Assembly: GCA_038380435.1 (NCBI GenBank)
Contig: JAWZYU010000703.1
Location: 19,199-83,198 of the forward strand
Reading direction: 5' to 3'
DNA from: Ryuthela nishihirai
Taxonomy: Eukaryota; Arthropoda; Arachnida; Araneae; Heptathelidae
Length of the DNA stretch: 64,000 nt
A program made the translations under genes and the position numbers. Shown one piece after another: positions 25,401 to 35,960 of the stretch (position 1 is its first letter; every line of letters starts with the position of its first letter). A model generated the notes under the pieces. That model was not told the DNA's origin, did not search any database, and saw only the letters and a program-made list of their open reading frames with translations.

Positions 25401-25753
25401 CCCGAGACCACAGGAAAAAAAAAATCCCCCGGGACAGGAGGCGGGAACACCCGACAGTTGCCCGAGAGCACAAAAAACTACCTCCCCCGGGTCACGAGGC
25501 GGGGACTCGTAACAGGTGCCCGAGACCACAGGAAAAAAAAATCCCCCGGGACAGGAGACGGGAACACCCGACAGTTGCCCGAGAGCACAAAAAACTACCT
25601 CCCCCGGGTCACGAGGCGGGAACTCGTAACAGGTGCCCGAGACCACAGAAAAAAAAAACTCCCCCGGGACAGGAGGCGGGAACACCCGACAGTTGCCCGA
25701 GAGCACAAAAAACTACCTCCCCCGGGTCACGAGGCGGGAACTCGTATCAGGTG

Positions 25754-25813
25754 CCCGAGACCACAGGAAAAAAAAAATCCCCCGGGACAGGAGGCGGGAA
25801 CTCGTATCAGGTG
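25754..25813 (+). repeat. Extra half-unit: B front, A tail (slip 11)
   Basis: Hybrid half ending cgtatcaggtg followed by a B half with a 9-A run. It lies only about 350 bp downstream of slip 10, so a 25.3-26.6 kb segment holds three register breaks. Confidence 0.9.
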
Positions 25814-26520
25814 CCCGAGACCACAGGAAAAAAAAATCCCCCGGGACAGGAGGCGGGAACACCCGACAGTTGCCCGAGAGCACAAAAAACCACCTCCCCC
25901 GGGTCACGAGGCGGGAACTCGTAACAGGTGCCCGAGACCACAGGAAAAAAAAACTCCCCCGGGACAGGAGGCGGGAACACCCGACAGTTGCCCGAGAGCA
26001 CAAAAAACTACCTCCCCCGGGTCACGAGGCGGGAACTCGTAACAGGTGCACGAGACCACAGGAAAAAAAAACTCCCCCGGGACAGGAGGCGGGAACACCC
26101 GAGAGTTGCCCGAGAGCACAAAAAACTACCTCCCGCGGGTCAGGAGGCGGGAACTCGTAACAGGTGCCCGAGACCACAGGAAAAAAAAATCCCCCGGGAC
26201 AGGAGGCGGGAACACCCGACAGTTGCCCGAGAGCACAAAAAACTACCTCCCCCGGGTCACGAGGCGGGAACTCGTATCAGGTGCCCGAAACCACAGGAAA
26301 AAAAAAATCCCCCGGGACAGGAGGCGGGAACACCCGACAGTTGCCCGAGAGCACAAAAAACTACCTCCCCCGGGTCACGAGGCGGGAACTCGTAACAGGT
26401 GCCCGAGACCACAGGAAAAAAAAAACTCCCCCGGGACAGGAGGCGGGAACACCCGACAGTTTCCCGAGAGCACAAAAAACTACCTCCCCCGGGTCACGAG
26501 GCGGGAACTCGTATCAGGTG

Positions 26521-26580
26521 CCCGAGACCACAGGAAAAAAAAAATCCCCCGGGACAGGAGGCGGGAACTCGTATCAGGTG
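26521..26580 (+). repeat. Extra half-unit: B front, A tail (slip 12, last of its kind)
   Basis: Same hybrid structure, preceded by an A half with cagtttcccgag and followed by a B half with cccccggtacagg. Downstream of here the register is unbroken for about 27.5 kb. Confidence 0.9.
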
Positions 26581-28499
26581 CCCGAGACCACAGGAAAAAA
26601 AAAATCCCCCGGTACAGGAGGCGGGAACACCCGACAGTTGCCCGAGAGCACAAAAAACTACCTCCCCCGGGTCACGAGGCGGGAACTCGTAACAGGTGCC
26701 CGAGACCACAGGAAAAAAAAACTCCCCCGGGACAGGAGGCGGGAACACCCGACAGTTGCCCGAGAGCACAAAAAACTACCTCCCCCGGGTCACGAGGCGG
26801 GAACTCGTAACAGGTGCCCGAGACCACAGGAAAAAAAAACTCCCCCGGGACAGGAGGCGGGAACACCCGACAGTTGCCCGAGAGCACAAAAAACTACCTC
26901 CCCCGGGTCAGGAGGCGGGAACTCGTAACAGGTGCCCGAGACCACAGGAAAAAAAAAATCCCCCGGGACAGGAGGCGGGAACACCCGACAGTTGCCCGAG
27001 AGCACAAAAAACTACCTCCCCCGGGTCACGAGGCGGGAACTCGTATCAGGTGCCCGAGACCACAGGAAAAAAAAAATCCCCCGGGACAGGAGGCGGGAAC
27101 ACCCGACAGTTGCCCGAGAGCACAAAAAACTACCTCCCCCGGGTCACGAGGCGGGAACTCGTATCAGGTGCCCGAGACCACAGGAAAAAAAAAATCCCCC
27201 GGGACAGGAGGCGGGAACACCCGACAGTTGCCCGAGAGCACAAAAAACTACCTCCCCCGGGTCACGAGGCGGGAACTCGTAACAGGTGCCCGAGACCACA
27301 GGAAAAAAAAAATCTCCCGGGACAGGAGGCGGGAACACCCGACAGTTGCCCGAGAGCACAAAAAACTACCTCCCCTGGGTCACGAGGCGGGAACTCGTAT
27401 CAGGTGCCCGAGACCACAGGAAAAAAAAAATCCCCCGGGACAGGAGGCGGGAACACCCGACAGTTGCCCGAGAGCACAAAAAACTACCTCCCCCGGGTCA
27501 CGAGGCGGGAACTCGTAACAGGTGCCCGAGACCACAGGAAAAAAAAACTCCCCCGGGACAGGAGGCGGGAACACCCGACAGTTGCCCGAGAGCACAAAAA
27601 ACTACCTTCCCCGGGTCACGAGGCGGGAACTCGTGACAGGTGCCCGAGACCACAGGAAAAAAAAAATCCCCCGGGACAGGAGGCGGGAACACCCGACAGT
27701 TGCCCGAGAGCACAAAAAACTACCTCCCCCGGGTCACGAGGCGGGAACTCGTGACAGGTGCCCGAGACCACAGGAAAAAAAAACTCCCCCGGGACAGGAG
27801 GCGGGAACACCCGACAGTTGCCCGAGAGCACAAAAAACTACCTCCCCCGGGTCACGAGGCGGGAACTCGTAACAGGTGCCCGAGACCACAGGAAAAAAAA
27901 AATCCCCCGGGACAGGAGGCGGGAACACCCGACAGTTGCCCGAGAGCACAAAAAACTACCTCCCCCGGGTCACGAGGCGGTAACTCGTAACAGGTGCCCG
28001 AGACCACAGGAAAAAAAAAATCCCCCGGGACAGGAGGCGGGAACACCCGACAGTTGCCCGAGAGCACAAAAAACTACCTCCCCCGGGTCACGAGGCGGGA
28101 ACTCGTAACAGGTGCCCGAGACCACAGGAAAAAAAAAATCCCCCGGGACAGGAGGCGGGAACACCCGACAGTTGCCCGAGAGCACAAAAAACTACCTCCC
28201 CAGGGTCACGAGGCGGGAACTCGTAACAGGTGCCCGAGACCACAGGAAAAAAAAACTCCCCCGGGACAGGAGGCGGGAACACCCGACAGTTGCCCGAGAG
28301 CACAAAAAACTACCTGCCCCGGGTCACGAGGCGGGAACTCGTAACAGGTGCCCGAGACCAGAGGAAAAAAAAAATCCCCCGGGACAGGAGGCGGGAACAC
28401 CCGACAGTTGCCCGAGAGCACAAAAAACTACCTCCCCCGGGTCACGAGGCGGGAACTCGTAACAGGTGCCCGAGACCACAGGAAAAAAAAATCCCCCGG

Positions 28500-29040
28500 G
28501 ACAGGAGGCGGGAACACCCAACAGTTGCCCGAGAACACAAAAACTACTTCCCCCGGGTCACGAGGCGGGAACTCGTATCAGGTGCCCGAGACCACAGGAA
28601 AAAAAAAATCCCCCGGGACAGGAGGCGGGAACACCCGACAGTTGCCCGACAGCACAAAAAACTACCTCCCCCGGGTCACGAGGCGGGAACTCGTAATAGG
28701 TGCCCGAGACCACATGAAAAAAAAAATCCCCCGGGACAGGAGGCGGGAACACCCGACAGTTGCCCGAGAGCACAAAAAACTACCTCCCCCGGGTCACGAG
28801 GCGGGAACTCGTATCAGGTGCCCGAGACCACAGGAAAAAGAAAATCCCCCGGGACAGGAGGCGGGAACACCCGACAGTTGCCCGAGAGCACAAAAAACTA
28901 CCTCCCCCGGGTCACGAGGCGGGAACTCGTAACAGGTGCCTGAGACCACAGGAAACAAAAAATCCCCCGGGACAGGAGGCGGGAACACCCGACAGTTGCC
29001 CGAGAGCACAAAAAACTACCTCCCCAGGGTCACGAGGCGG
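28500..29040 (+). repeat. Five-unit marker cassette, copy 1
   Basis: Ordered variants: gagaacacaaaa with cttcccccggg (28,532), gacagcacaaa (28,648), cgtaataggtg (28,692), gcctgagaccacaggaaac (28,939) and cctccccagggtcac (29,020). Private: one A missing from the A-run at 28,540 and cacatgaaaa (28,712). The combination recurs four more times, complete or partial, up to 36 kb. Confidence 0.82.
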
Positions 29041-29890
29041 GAACTCGTAACAGGTGCCCGAGACCACAGGAAAAAAAAACTCCCCCGGGACAGGAGGCGG
29101 GAACACCCGACAGTTGCCCGAGAGCACAAAAAACTACCTCCCCCGGGTCAGGAGGCGGGAACTCGTAACAGGTGCCCGAGACCACAGGAAAAAAAAAATC
29201 CCCCGGGACAGGAGGCGGGAATACCCGACAGTTGCCCGAGAGCACAAAAAACTACCTCCCCCGGGTCAGGAGGCGGGAACTCGTAACAGGTGCCCGAGAC
29301 CACAGGAAAAAAAATATCCCCCGGGACAGGAGGCGGGAACACCCGACAGTTGCCCGAGAGCACATAAAACTACCTCCCCCGGGTCACGAGGCGGGAACTC
29401 GTAACAGGTGCCCGAGACCACAGGAAAAAAAAAATCCCCCGGGACAGGAGGCGGGAACACCCGACAGTTGCCCGAGAGCACAAAAAACTACCTCCCCCGG
29501 GTCACGAGGCGGGAACTCGTATCAGGTGCCCGAGACCACAGGAAAAATAAAATCCCCCGGGACAAGAGGCGGGAACACCCGACAGTTGCCCGAGAGCACA
29601 AAAAACTACCTCCCCCGGGTCACGAGGCGGGAACTCGTAACAGGTGCCCGAGACCACAGGAAAAAAAAAAACTCCCCCGGGACAGGAGGCGGGAACACCC
29701 GACAGTTGCCCGAGAGCACAAAAAACTACCTCCCCCGGGTCACGAGGCGGGAACTCGTAACAGGTGCCCGAGACCACAGGAAAAAAAAATCCCCCGGGAC
29801 AGGAGGCGGGAACACCTGACAGTTGCCCGAGAGCACAAAAAACTACCTCCCCCGGGTCACGAGGCGGGAACTCGTAACAGGTGCCCGAGA

Positions 29891-29904
29891 CCACAGGCCA
29901 CAGG
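29891..29904 (+). repeat. 7 bp microduplication ccacagg in a B half
   Basis: The B half reads ccacaggccacagg before its A-run, a direct doubling of ccacagg. The only other copy I saw is at 34,141, 4,250 bp downstream, which makes this a clean marker of the large block duplication. Confidence 0.93.
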
Positions 29905-30059
29905 AAAAAAAAACTCCCCCGGGACAGGAGGCGGGAACACCCGACAGTTGCCCGAGAGCACAAAAAACTACCTCCCCCGGGTCAGGAGGCGGGAACTCGT
30001 ATCAGGTGCCCGAGACCACAGGAAAAAAAAAATCCCCCGGGACAGGAATTGGGAACACC

Positions 30060-30520
30060 CGACAGTTGCCCGAGAGCACAAAAAACTACCTCCCCCGGGT
30101 CACGAGGCGGGAACTCGTATCAGGTGCCCGAGACCACAGGAAAAAAAATCCCCCGGGACAGGAGGCGGGAACACCCGACAGTTGCCCGAGAGCACAAAAA
30201 ACTACCTCCCCCGGGTCACGAGGCGGGAACTCGTAACAGGTGCCCGAGACCACAGGAAAAAAAAAATCCTCCGGGACAGGAGGCGGGAACACCCGACAGT
30301 TGCCCCAGAGCACAAAAAACTACCTCCCCCGGGTCAGGAGGCGGGAACTCGTAACAGGTGCCCGAGACCACAGGAAAAAAAAAATCCCCCGGGACAGGAG
30401 GCGGGAACACCCGACAGTTGCCCGAGAGCACAAAAAACTACCTCCCCCGGGTCACGAGGCGGGAACTCTTAACAGGTGCCTGAGACCACAGGAAAAAAAA
30501 AATCTCCCGGGACAGGAGGC
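30060..30520 (+). repeat. 587 bp tandem doubling, copy 1
   Basis: Markers are an eight-A B half (30,139), tcctccggg (30,267), gccccagagc (30,302), gaactcttaacagg (30,464) and gcctgagacc (30,478). All recur 587 bp downstream (five units less three A-tract bases). Confidence 0.87.
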
Positions 30521-30646
30521 GGGAACACCCGACAGTTGCCCGAGAGCACAAAAAACTACCTCCCCTGGGTCACGAGGCGGGAACTCGTATCAGGTGCCCG
30601 AGACCACAGGAAAAAAAAATCCCCCGGGACAGGAGGCGGGAACACC

Positions 30647-31107
30647 CGACAGTTGCCCGAGAGCACAAAAAACTACCTCCCCCGGGTCACGAGGCGGGAA
30701 CTCGTATCAGGTGCCCGAGACCACAGGAAAAAAAATCCCCCGGGACAGGAGGCGGGAACACCCGACAGTTGCCCGAGAGCACAAAAAACTACCTCCCCCG
30801 GGTCACGAGGCGGGAACTCGTAACAGGTGCCCGAGACCACAGGAAAAAAAAAATCCTCCGGGACAGGAGGCGGGAACACCCGACAGTTGCCCCAGAGCAC
30901 AAAAAACTACCTCCCCCGGGTCAGGAGGCGGGAACTCGTAACAGGTGCCCGAGACCACAGGAAAAAAAAAATCCCCCGGGACAGGAGGCGGGAACACCCG
31001 ACAGTTGCCCGAGAGCACAAAAAACTACCTCCCCCGGGTCACGAGGCGGGAACTCTTAACAGGTGCCTGAGACCACAGGAAAAAAAAAATCTCCCGGGAC
31101 AGGAGGC
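30647..31107 (+). repeat. 587 bp tandem doubling, copy 2
   Basis: Repeats the markers of copy 1 at 30,726, 30,854, 30,889, 31,051 and 31,065. The segment at 34,330-34,570 is a third relative, lacking gaactcttaacagg. Confidence 0.87.
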
Positions 31108-32459
31108 GGGAACACCCGACAGTTGCCCGAGAGCACAAAAAACTACCTCCCCCGGGTCACGAGGCGGGAACTCGTATCAGGTGCCCGAGACCACAGGAAA
31201 AAAAAAATCCCCCGGGACAGGAGGCGGGAACACCCGACAGTTGCCCGAGAGCACAAAAAACTACCTCCCCCGGGTCACGAGGCGAGAACTCGTAACAGGT
31301 GCCCGAGACCACAGGAAAAAAAAACTCCCCCGGGACAGGAGGCGGGAACACCCGACAGTTGCCCGAGAGCACAAAAAACTACCTCCCCCGGGTCACGAGG
31401 CGGGAACTCGTGACAGGTGCCCGAGACCACAGGAAAAAAAAAATCCCCCGGGACAGGAGGAGGGAACACCCGACAGTTGCCCGAGAGCACAAAAAACTAC
31501 CTCCCCCGGGTCACGAGGCGGGAACTCGTGACAGGTGCCCGAGACCACAGGAAAAAAAAACTCCCCCGGGACAGGAGGCGGGAACACCCGACAGTTGCCC
31601 GAGAGCACAAAAAACTACCTCCCCCGGGTCACGAGGCGGGAACTCGTAACAGGTGCCCGAGACCACAGGAAAAAAAAAATCCCCCGGGACAGGAGGCGGG
31701 AACACCCGACAGTTGCCCGAGAGCACAAAAAACTACCTCCCCCGGGTCACGAGGCGGAAACTCGTATCAGGTGCCCGAGACCACAGGAAAAAAAAATCCC
31801 CCGGGACAGGAGGCGGGAACACCCGACAGTTGCCCGAGAGCACAAAAAACTACCTCCCCCGGGTCACGAGGCGGGAACTCGTATCAGGTGCCCGAGACCA
31901 CAGGAAAAAAAAAATCCCCCGGGACAGGAGGCGGGAACACCCGACAGTTGCCCGAGAGCACAAAAAACTACCTCCCCCGGGTCACGAGGCGGTAACTCGT
32001 AACAGGTGCCCGAGACCACAGGAAAAAAAAAATCCCCCGGGACAGAAGGCGGGAACACCCGACAGTTGCCCGAGAGCACAAAAAACTACCTCCCCCGGGT
32101 CACGAGGCGGGAACTCGTAACAGGTGCCCGAGACCACAGGAAAAAAAAAATCCCCCGGGACAGGAGGCGGGAACACCCGACAGTTGCCCGAGAGCACAAA
32201 AAACTACCTCCCCAGGGTCACGAGGCGGGAACTCGTAACAGGTGCCCGAGACCACAGGAAAAAAAAACTCCCCCGGGACAGGAGGCGGGAACACCCGACA
32301 GTTGCCCGAGAGCACAAAAAACTACCTCCCCCGGGTCACGAGGCGGGAACTCGTAACAGGTGCCCGAGACCAGAGGAAAAAAAAAATCCCCCGGGACAGG
32401 AGGCGGGAACACCCGACAGTTGCCCGAGAGCACAAAAAACTACCTCCCCCGGGTCACGA

Positions 32460-33049
32460 GGCGGGAACTCGTAACAGGTGCCCGAGACCACAGGAAAAAA
32501 AAAATCCCCCGGGACAGGAGGCGGGAACACCCGACTGTTGCCCGAGAACACAAAAAACTACTTCCCCCGGGTCACGAGGCGGGAACTCGTATCAGGTGCC
32601 CGAGACCACAGCAAAAAAAAAATCCCCCGGGACAGGAGGCGGGAACACCCGACAGTTGCCCGACAGCACAAAAAACTACCTCCCCCGGGTCACGAGGCGG
32701 GAACTCGTAATAGATGCCCGAGACCACAGGAAAAAAAAAATCCCCCGGGACAGGAGGCGGGAACACCCGACAGTTGCCCGAGAGCACAAAAAACTACCTC
32801 CCCCGGGTCACGAGGCGGGAACTCGTAACAGGTGCCTGAGACCACAGGAAACAAAAAATCCCCCGGGACAGGAGGCGGGAACACCCGACAGTTGCCCGAG
32901 AGCACAAAAAACTACCTCCCCAGGGTCACGAGGCGGGAACTCGTAACAGGTGCCCGAGACCACAGGAAAAAAAAACTCCCCCGGGACAGGAGGCGGGAAC
33001 ACCCGACAGTTGCCCGAGAGCACAAAAAACTACCTCCCCCGGGTCACGA
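32460..33049 (+). repeat. Five-unit marker cassette, copy 2 (first of a 590 bp pair)
   Basis: Carries cttcccccggg (32,561), gacagcacaaa (32,661), cgtaatagatg (32,706), aaacaaaaaa (32,849) and cctccccagggtcac (32,908). cgtaatagatg replaces cgtaataggtg, a change shared only with the next copy. cgactgttg (32,533) and cacagcaaaa (32,608) are private. Confidence 0.85.
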
Positions 33050-33639
33050 GGCGGGAACTCGTAACAGGTGCCCGAGACCACAGGAAAAAAAAAATCCCCC
33101 GGGACAGGAGGCGGGAACACCCGACAGTTGCCCGAGAACACAAAAAACTACTTCCCCCGGGTCACGAGGCGGGAACTCGTATCAGGTGCCCGAGACCACA
33201 GGAAAAAAAAAATCCCCCGGGACAGGAGGCGGGAACACCCGACAGTTGCCCGACAGCACAAAAAACTACCTCCCCCGGGTCACGAGGCGGGAACTCGTAA
33301 TAGATGCCCGAGACCACAGGAAAAAAAAAATCCTCCGGGACAGGAGGCGGGAACACCCGACAGTTGCCCGAGAGCACAAAAAACTACCTCCCCCGGGTCA
33401 CGAGGCGGGAACTCGTAACAGGTGCCTGAGACCACAGGAAACAAAAAATCCCCCGGGACAGGAGGCGGGAACACCCGACAGTTGCCCGAGAGCACAAAAA
33501 ACTACCTCCCCAGGGTCACGAGGCGGGAACTCGTAACAGGTGCCCGAGACCACAGGAAAAAAAAACTCCCCCGGGACAGGAGGCGGGAACACCCGACAGT
33601 TGCCCGAGAGCACAAAAAACTACCTCCCCCGGGTCACGA
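33050..33639 (+). repeat. Five-unit marker cassette, copy 3 (second of a 590 bp pair)
   Basis: Exactly 590 bp after copy 2 with the same ordered markers (33,151; 33,251; 33,296; 33,439; 33,498). A private tcctccggg lies at 33,331. Zero net A-tract change over five units suggests a recent doubling. Confidence 0.86.
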
Positions 33640-34140
33640 GGCGGGAACTCGTAACAGATGCCCGAGACCAGAGGAAAAAAAAAATCCCCCGGGACAGGAG
33701 GCGGGAACACCCGACAGTTGCCCGAGAGCACAAAAAACTACCTCCCCCGGGTCACGAGGCGGGAACTCGTATCAGGTGCCCGAGACCACAGGAAAAATAA
33801 AATCCCCCGGGACAAGAGGCGGGAACACCCGACAGTTGCCCGAGAGCACAAAAAACTACCTCCCCCGGGTCACGAGGCGGGAACTCGTAACAGGTGCCCG
33901 AGACCACAGGAAAAAAAAAACTCCCCCGGGACAGGAGGCGGGAACACCCGACAGTTGCCCGAGAGCACAAAAAACTACCTCCCCCGGGTCACGAGGCGGG
34001 AACTCGTAACAGGTGCCCGAGACCACAGGAAAAAAAAAATCCCCCGGGACAGGAGGCGGGAACACCTGACAGTTGCCCGAGAGCACAAAAAACTACCTCC
34101 CCCGGGTCACGAGGCGGGAACTCGTAACAGGTGCCCGAGA

Positions 34141-34154
34141 CCACAGGCCACAGG
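34141..34154 (+). repeat. 7 bp microduplication ccacagg, second copy
   Basis: Same ccacaggccacagg as at 29,891, followed by the same flanking units. Confidence 0.93.
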
Positions 34155-35173
34155 AAAAAAAAACTCCCCCGGGACAGGAGGCGGGAACACCCGACAGTTG
34201 CCCGAGAGCACAAAAAACTACCTCCCCCGGGTCAGGAGGCGGGAACTCGTATCAGGTGCCCGAGACCACAGGAAAAAAAAAATCCCCCGGGACAGGAGGC
34301 GGGAACACCCGACAGTTGCCCGAGAGCACAAAAAACTACCTCCCCCGGGTCACGAGGCGGGAACTCGTATCAGGTGCCCGAGACCACAGGAAAAAAAATC
34401 CCCCGGGACAGGAGGCGGGAACACCCGACAGTTGCCCGAGAGCACAAAAAACTACCTCCCCCGGGTCACGAGGCGGGAACTCGTAACAGGTGCCCGAGAC
34501 CACAGGAAAAAAAAAATCCTCCGGGACAGGAGGCGGGAACACCCGACAGTTGCCCCAGAGCACAAAAAACTACCTCCCCCGGGTCAGGAGGCGGGAACTC
34601 GTAACAGGTGCCCGAGACCACAGGAAAAAAAAAATCCCCCGGGACAGGAGGCGGGAACACCCGACAGTTGCCCCAGAGCACAAAAAACTACCTCCCCCGG
34701 GTCACGAGGCGGGAACTCGTAACAGGTGCCGGAGACCACAGGAAAAAAAAAATCCCCCGGGACAGGAGGCGGGAACACCCGACAGTTGCCCGAGAGCACA
34801 AAAAACTACCTCCCCCGGGTCACGAGGCGGGAACTCGTAACAGGTGCCTGAGACCACAGGAAACAAAAAATCCCCCGGGACAGGAGGCGGGAACACCCGA
34901 CAGTTGCCCGAGAGCACAAAAAACTACCTCCCCAGGGTCACGAGGCGGGAACTCGTAACAGGTGCCCGAGACCACAGGAAAAAAAAACTCCCCCGGGACA
35001 GGAGGCGGGAACACCCGACAGTTGCCCGAGAGCACAAAAAACTACCTCCCCCGGGTCACGAGGCGGGAACTCGTAACAGATGCCCGAGACCAGAGGAAAA
35101 AAAAAATCCCCCGGGACAGGAGGCGGGAACACCCGACAGTTGCCCGAGAGCACAAAAAACTACCTCCCCCGGG

Positions 35174-35400
35174 TCACGAGGCGGGAACTCGTAACAGGTG
35201 CCCGAGACCACAGGAAAAAAAAACTCCGCCGGGACAGGAGGCGGGAAGTTGCCCGAGAGCACAAAAAACTACCTCCCCCGGGTCACGAGGCGGGAACTCG
35301 TAATAGGTGCCCGAGACCACAGGAAAAAAAAACTCCCCCGGGACAGGAGGCGGGAACACCCGACAGTTGCCCGAGAGCACAAAAAACTACCTCCCCCGGG
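35174..35400 (+). repeat. 9 bp deletion haplotype, distant copy
   Basis: A B half with aactccgccggg has lost nine bases so that gcgggaa joins gttgcccgag directly (junction near 35,247). The next A half ends cgtaataggtg and the one after has gtcaggagg. All three features also occur at 59.7 and 60.9 kb. Upstream of the block the flanks differ, so a few hundred bases were copied. Confidence 0.9.
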
Positions 35401-35459
35401 TCAGGAGGCGGGAACTCGTAACAGGTGCCCGAGACCACAGGAAAAAAAAAATCCCCCGG

Positions 35460-35960
35460 GACAGGAGGCGGGAACACCCGACAGTTGCCCGAGAACACAA
35501 AAAACTACTTCCCCCGGGTCACGAGGCGGGAACTCGTATCAGGTGCCCGAGACCACAGGAAAAAAAAAATCCCCCGGGACAGGAGGCGGGAACACCCGAC
35601 AGTTGCCCGACAGCACAAAAAACTACCTCCCCCGGGTCACGAGGCGGGAACTCGTAATAGGTGCCCGAGACCACAGGAAAAAAAAAATCCCCCGGGACAG
35701 GAGGCGGGAACACCCGACAGTTGCCCGAGAGCACAAAAAACTACCTCCCCCGGGTCACGAGGCGGGAACTCGTATCAGGTGCCCGAGACCACAGGAAAAA
35801 AAAAATCCCCCGGGACAGGAGGCGGGAACACCCGACAGTTGCCCGAGAGCACAAAAAACTACCTCCCCCGGGTCACGAGGCGGGAACTCGTAACAGGTGC
35901 CTGAGACCACAGGAAACAAAAAATCCCCCGGGACAGGAGGCGGGAACACCCGACAGTTGC
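35460..35960 (+). repeat. Five-unit marker cassette, copy 5 (modified)
   Basis: Contains cttcccccggg (35,507), gacagcacaaa (35,608), cgtaataggtg (35,653) and gcctgagaccacaggaaac (35,901), but an extra unit sits before the last marker and the final cctccccaggg is absent. A fourth, partial copy at 34,800-34,945 has only the last two markers. Confidence 0.78.

Larger units (their letters stand above)
27290..30470 (+). repeat. Large block, copy 1 (about 3.2 kb)
   Basis: Rare variants cgtgacagg (27,632 and 27,750), gcggtaactcg (27,978), cctccccagggtcac (28,196), a cassette with cttcccccggg and aaacaaaaaa, ggaaaaataaaatcc (29,541), a 7 bp duplication (29,891) and gccccagagc (30,302) recur in order at 31,065-34,720. 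Spacing grows from 3,777 to 4,012 to 4,250 bp, so two insertions of about two units each occurred in copy 2 or matching losses in copy 1. Confidence 0.85.
31065..34720 (+). repeat. Large block, copy 2 (about 3.7 kb)
   Basis: Partner of 27,290-30,470, with cgtgacagg (31,409 and 31,527), gcggtaactcg (31,990), cctccccagggtcac (32,208), ggaaaaataaaatcc (33,791), the 7 bp duplication (34,141) and gccccagagc (34,552). It contains a local 590 bp doubling at 32.46-33.64 kb, which explains part of its extra length. Confidence 0.85.
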
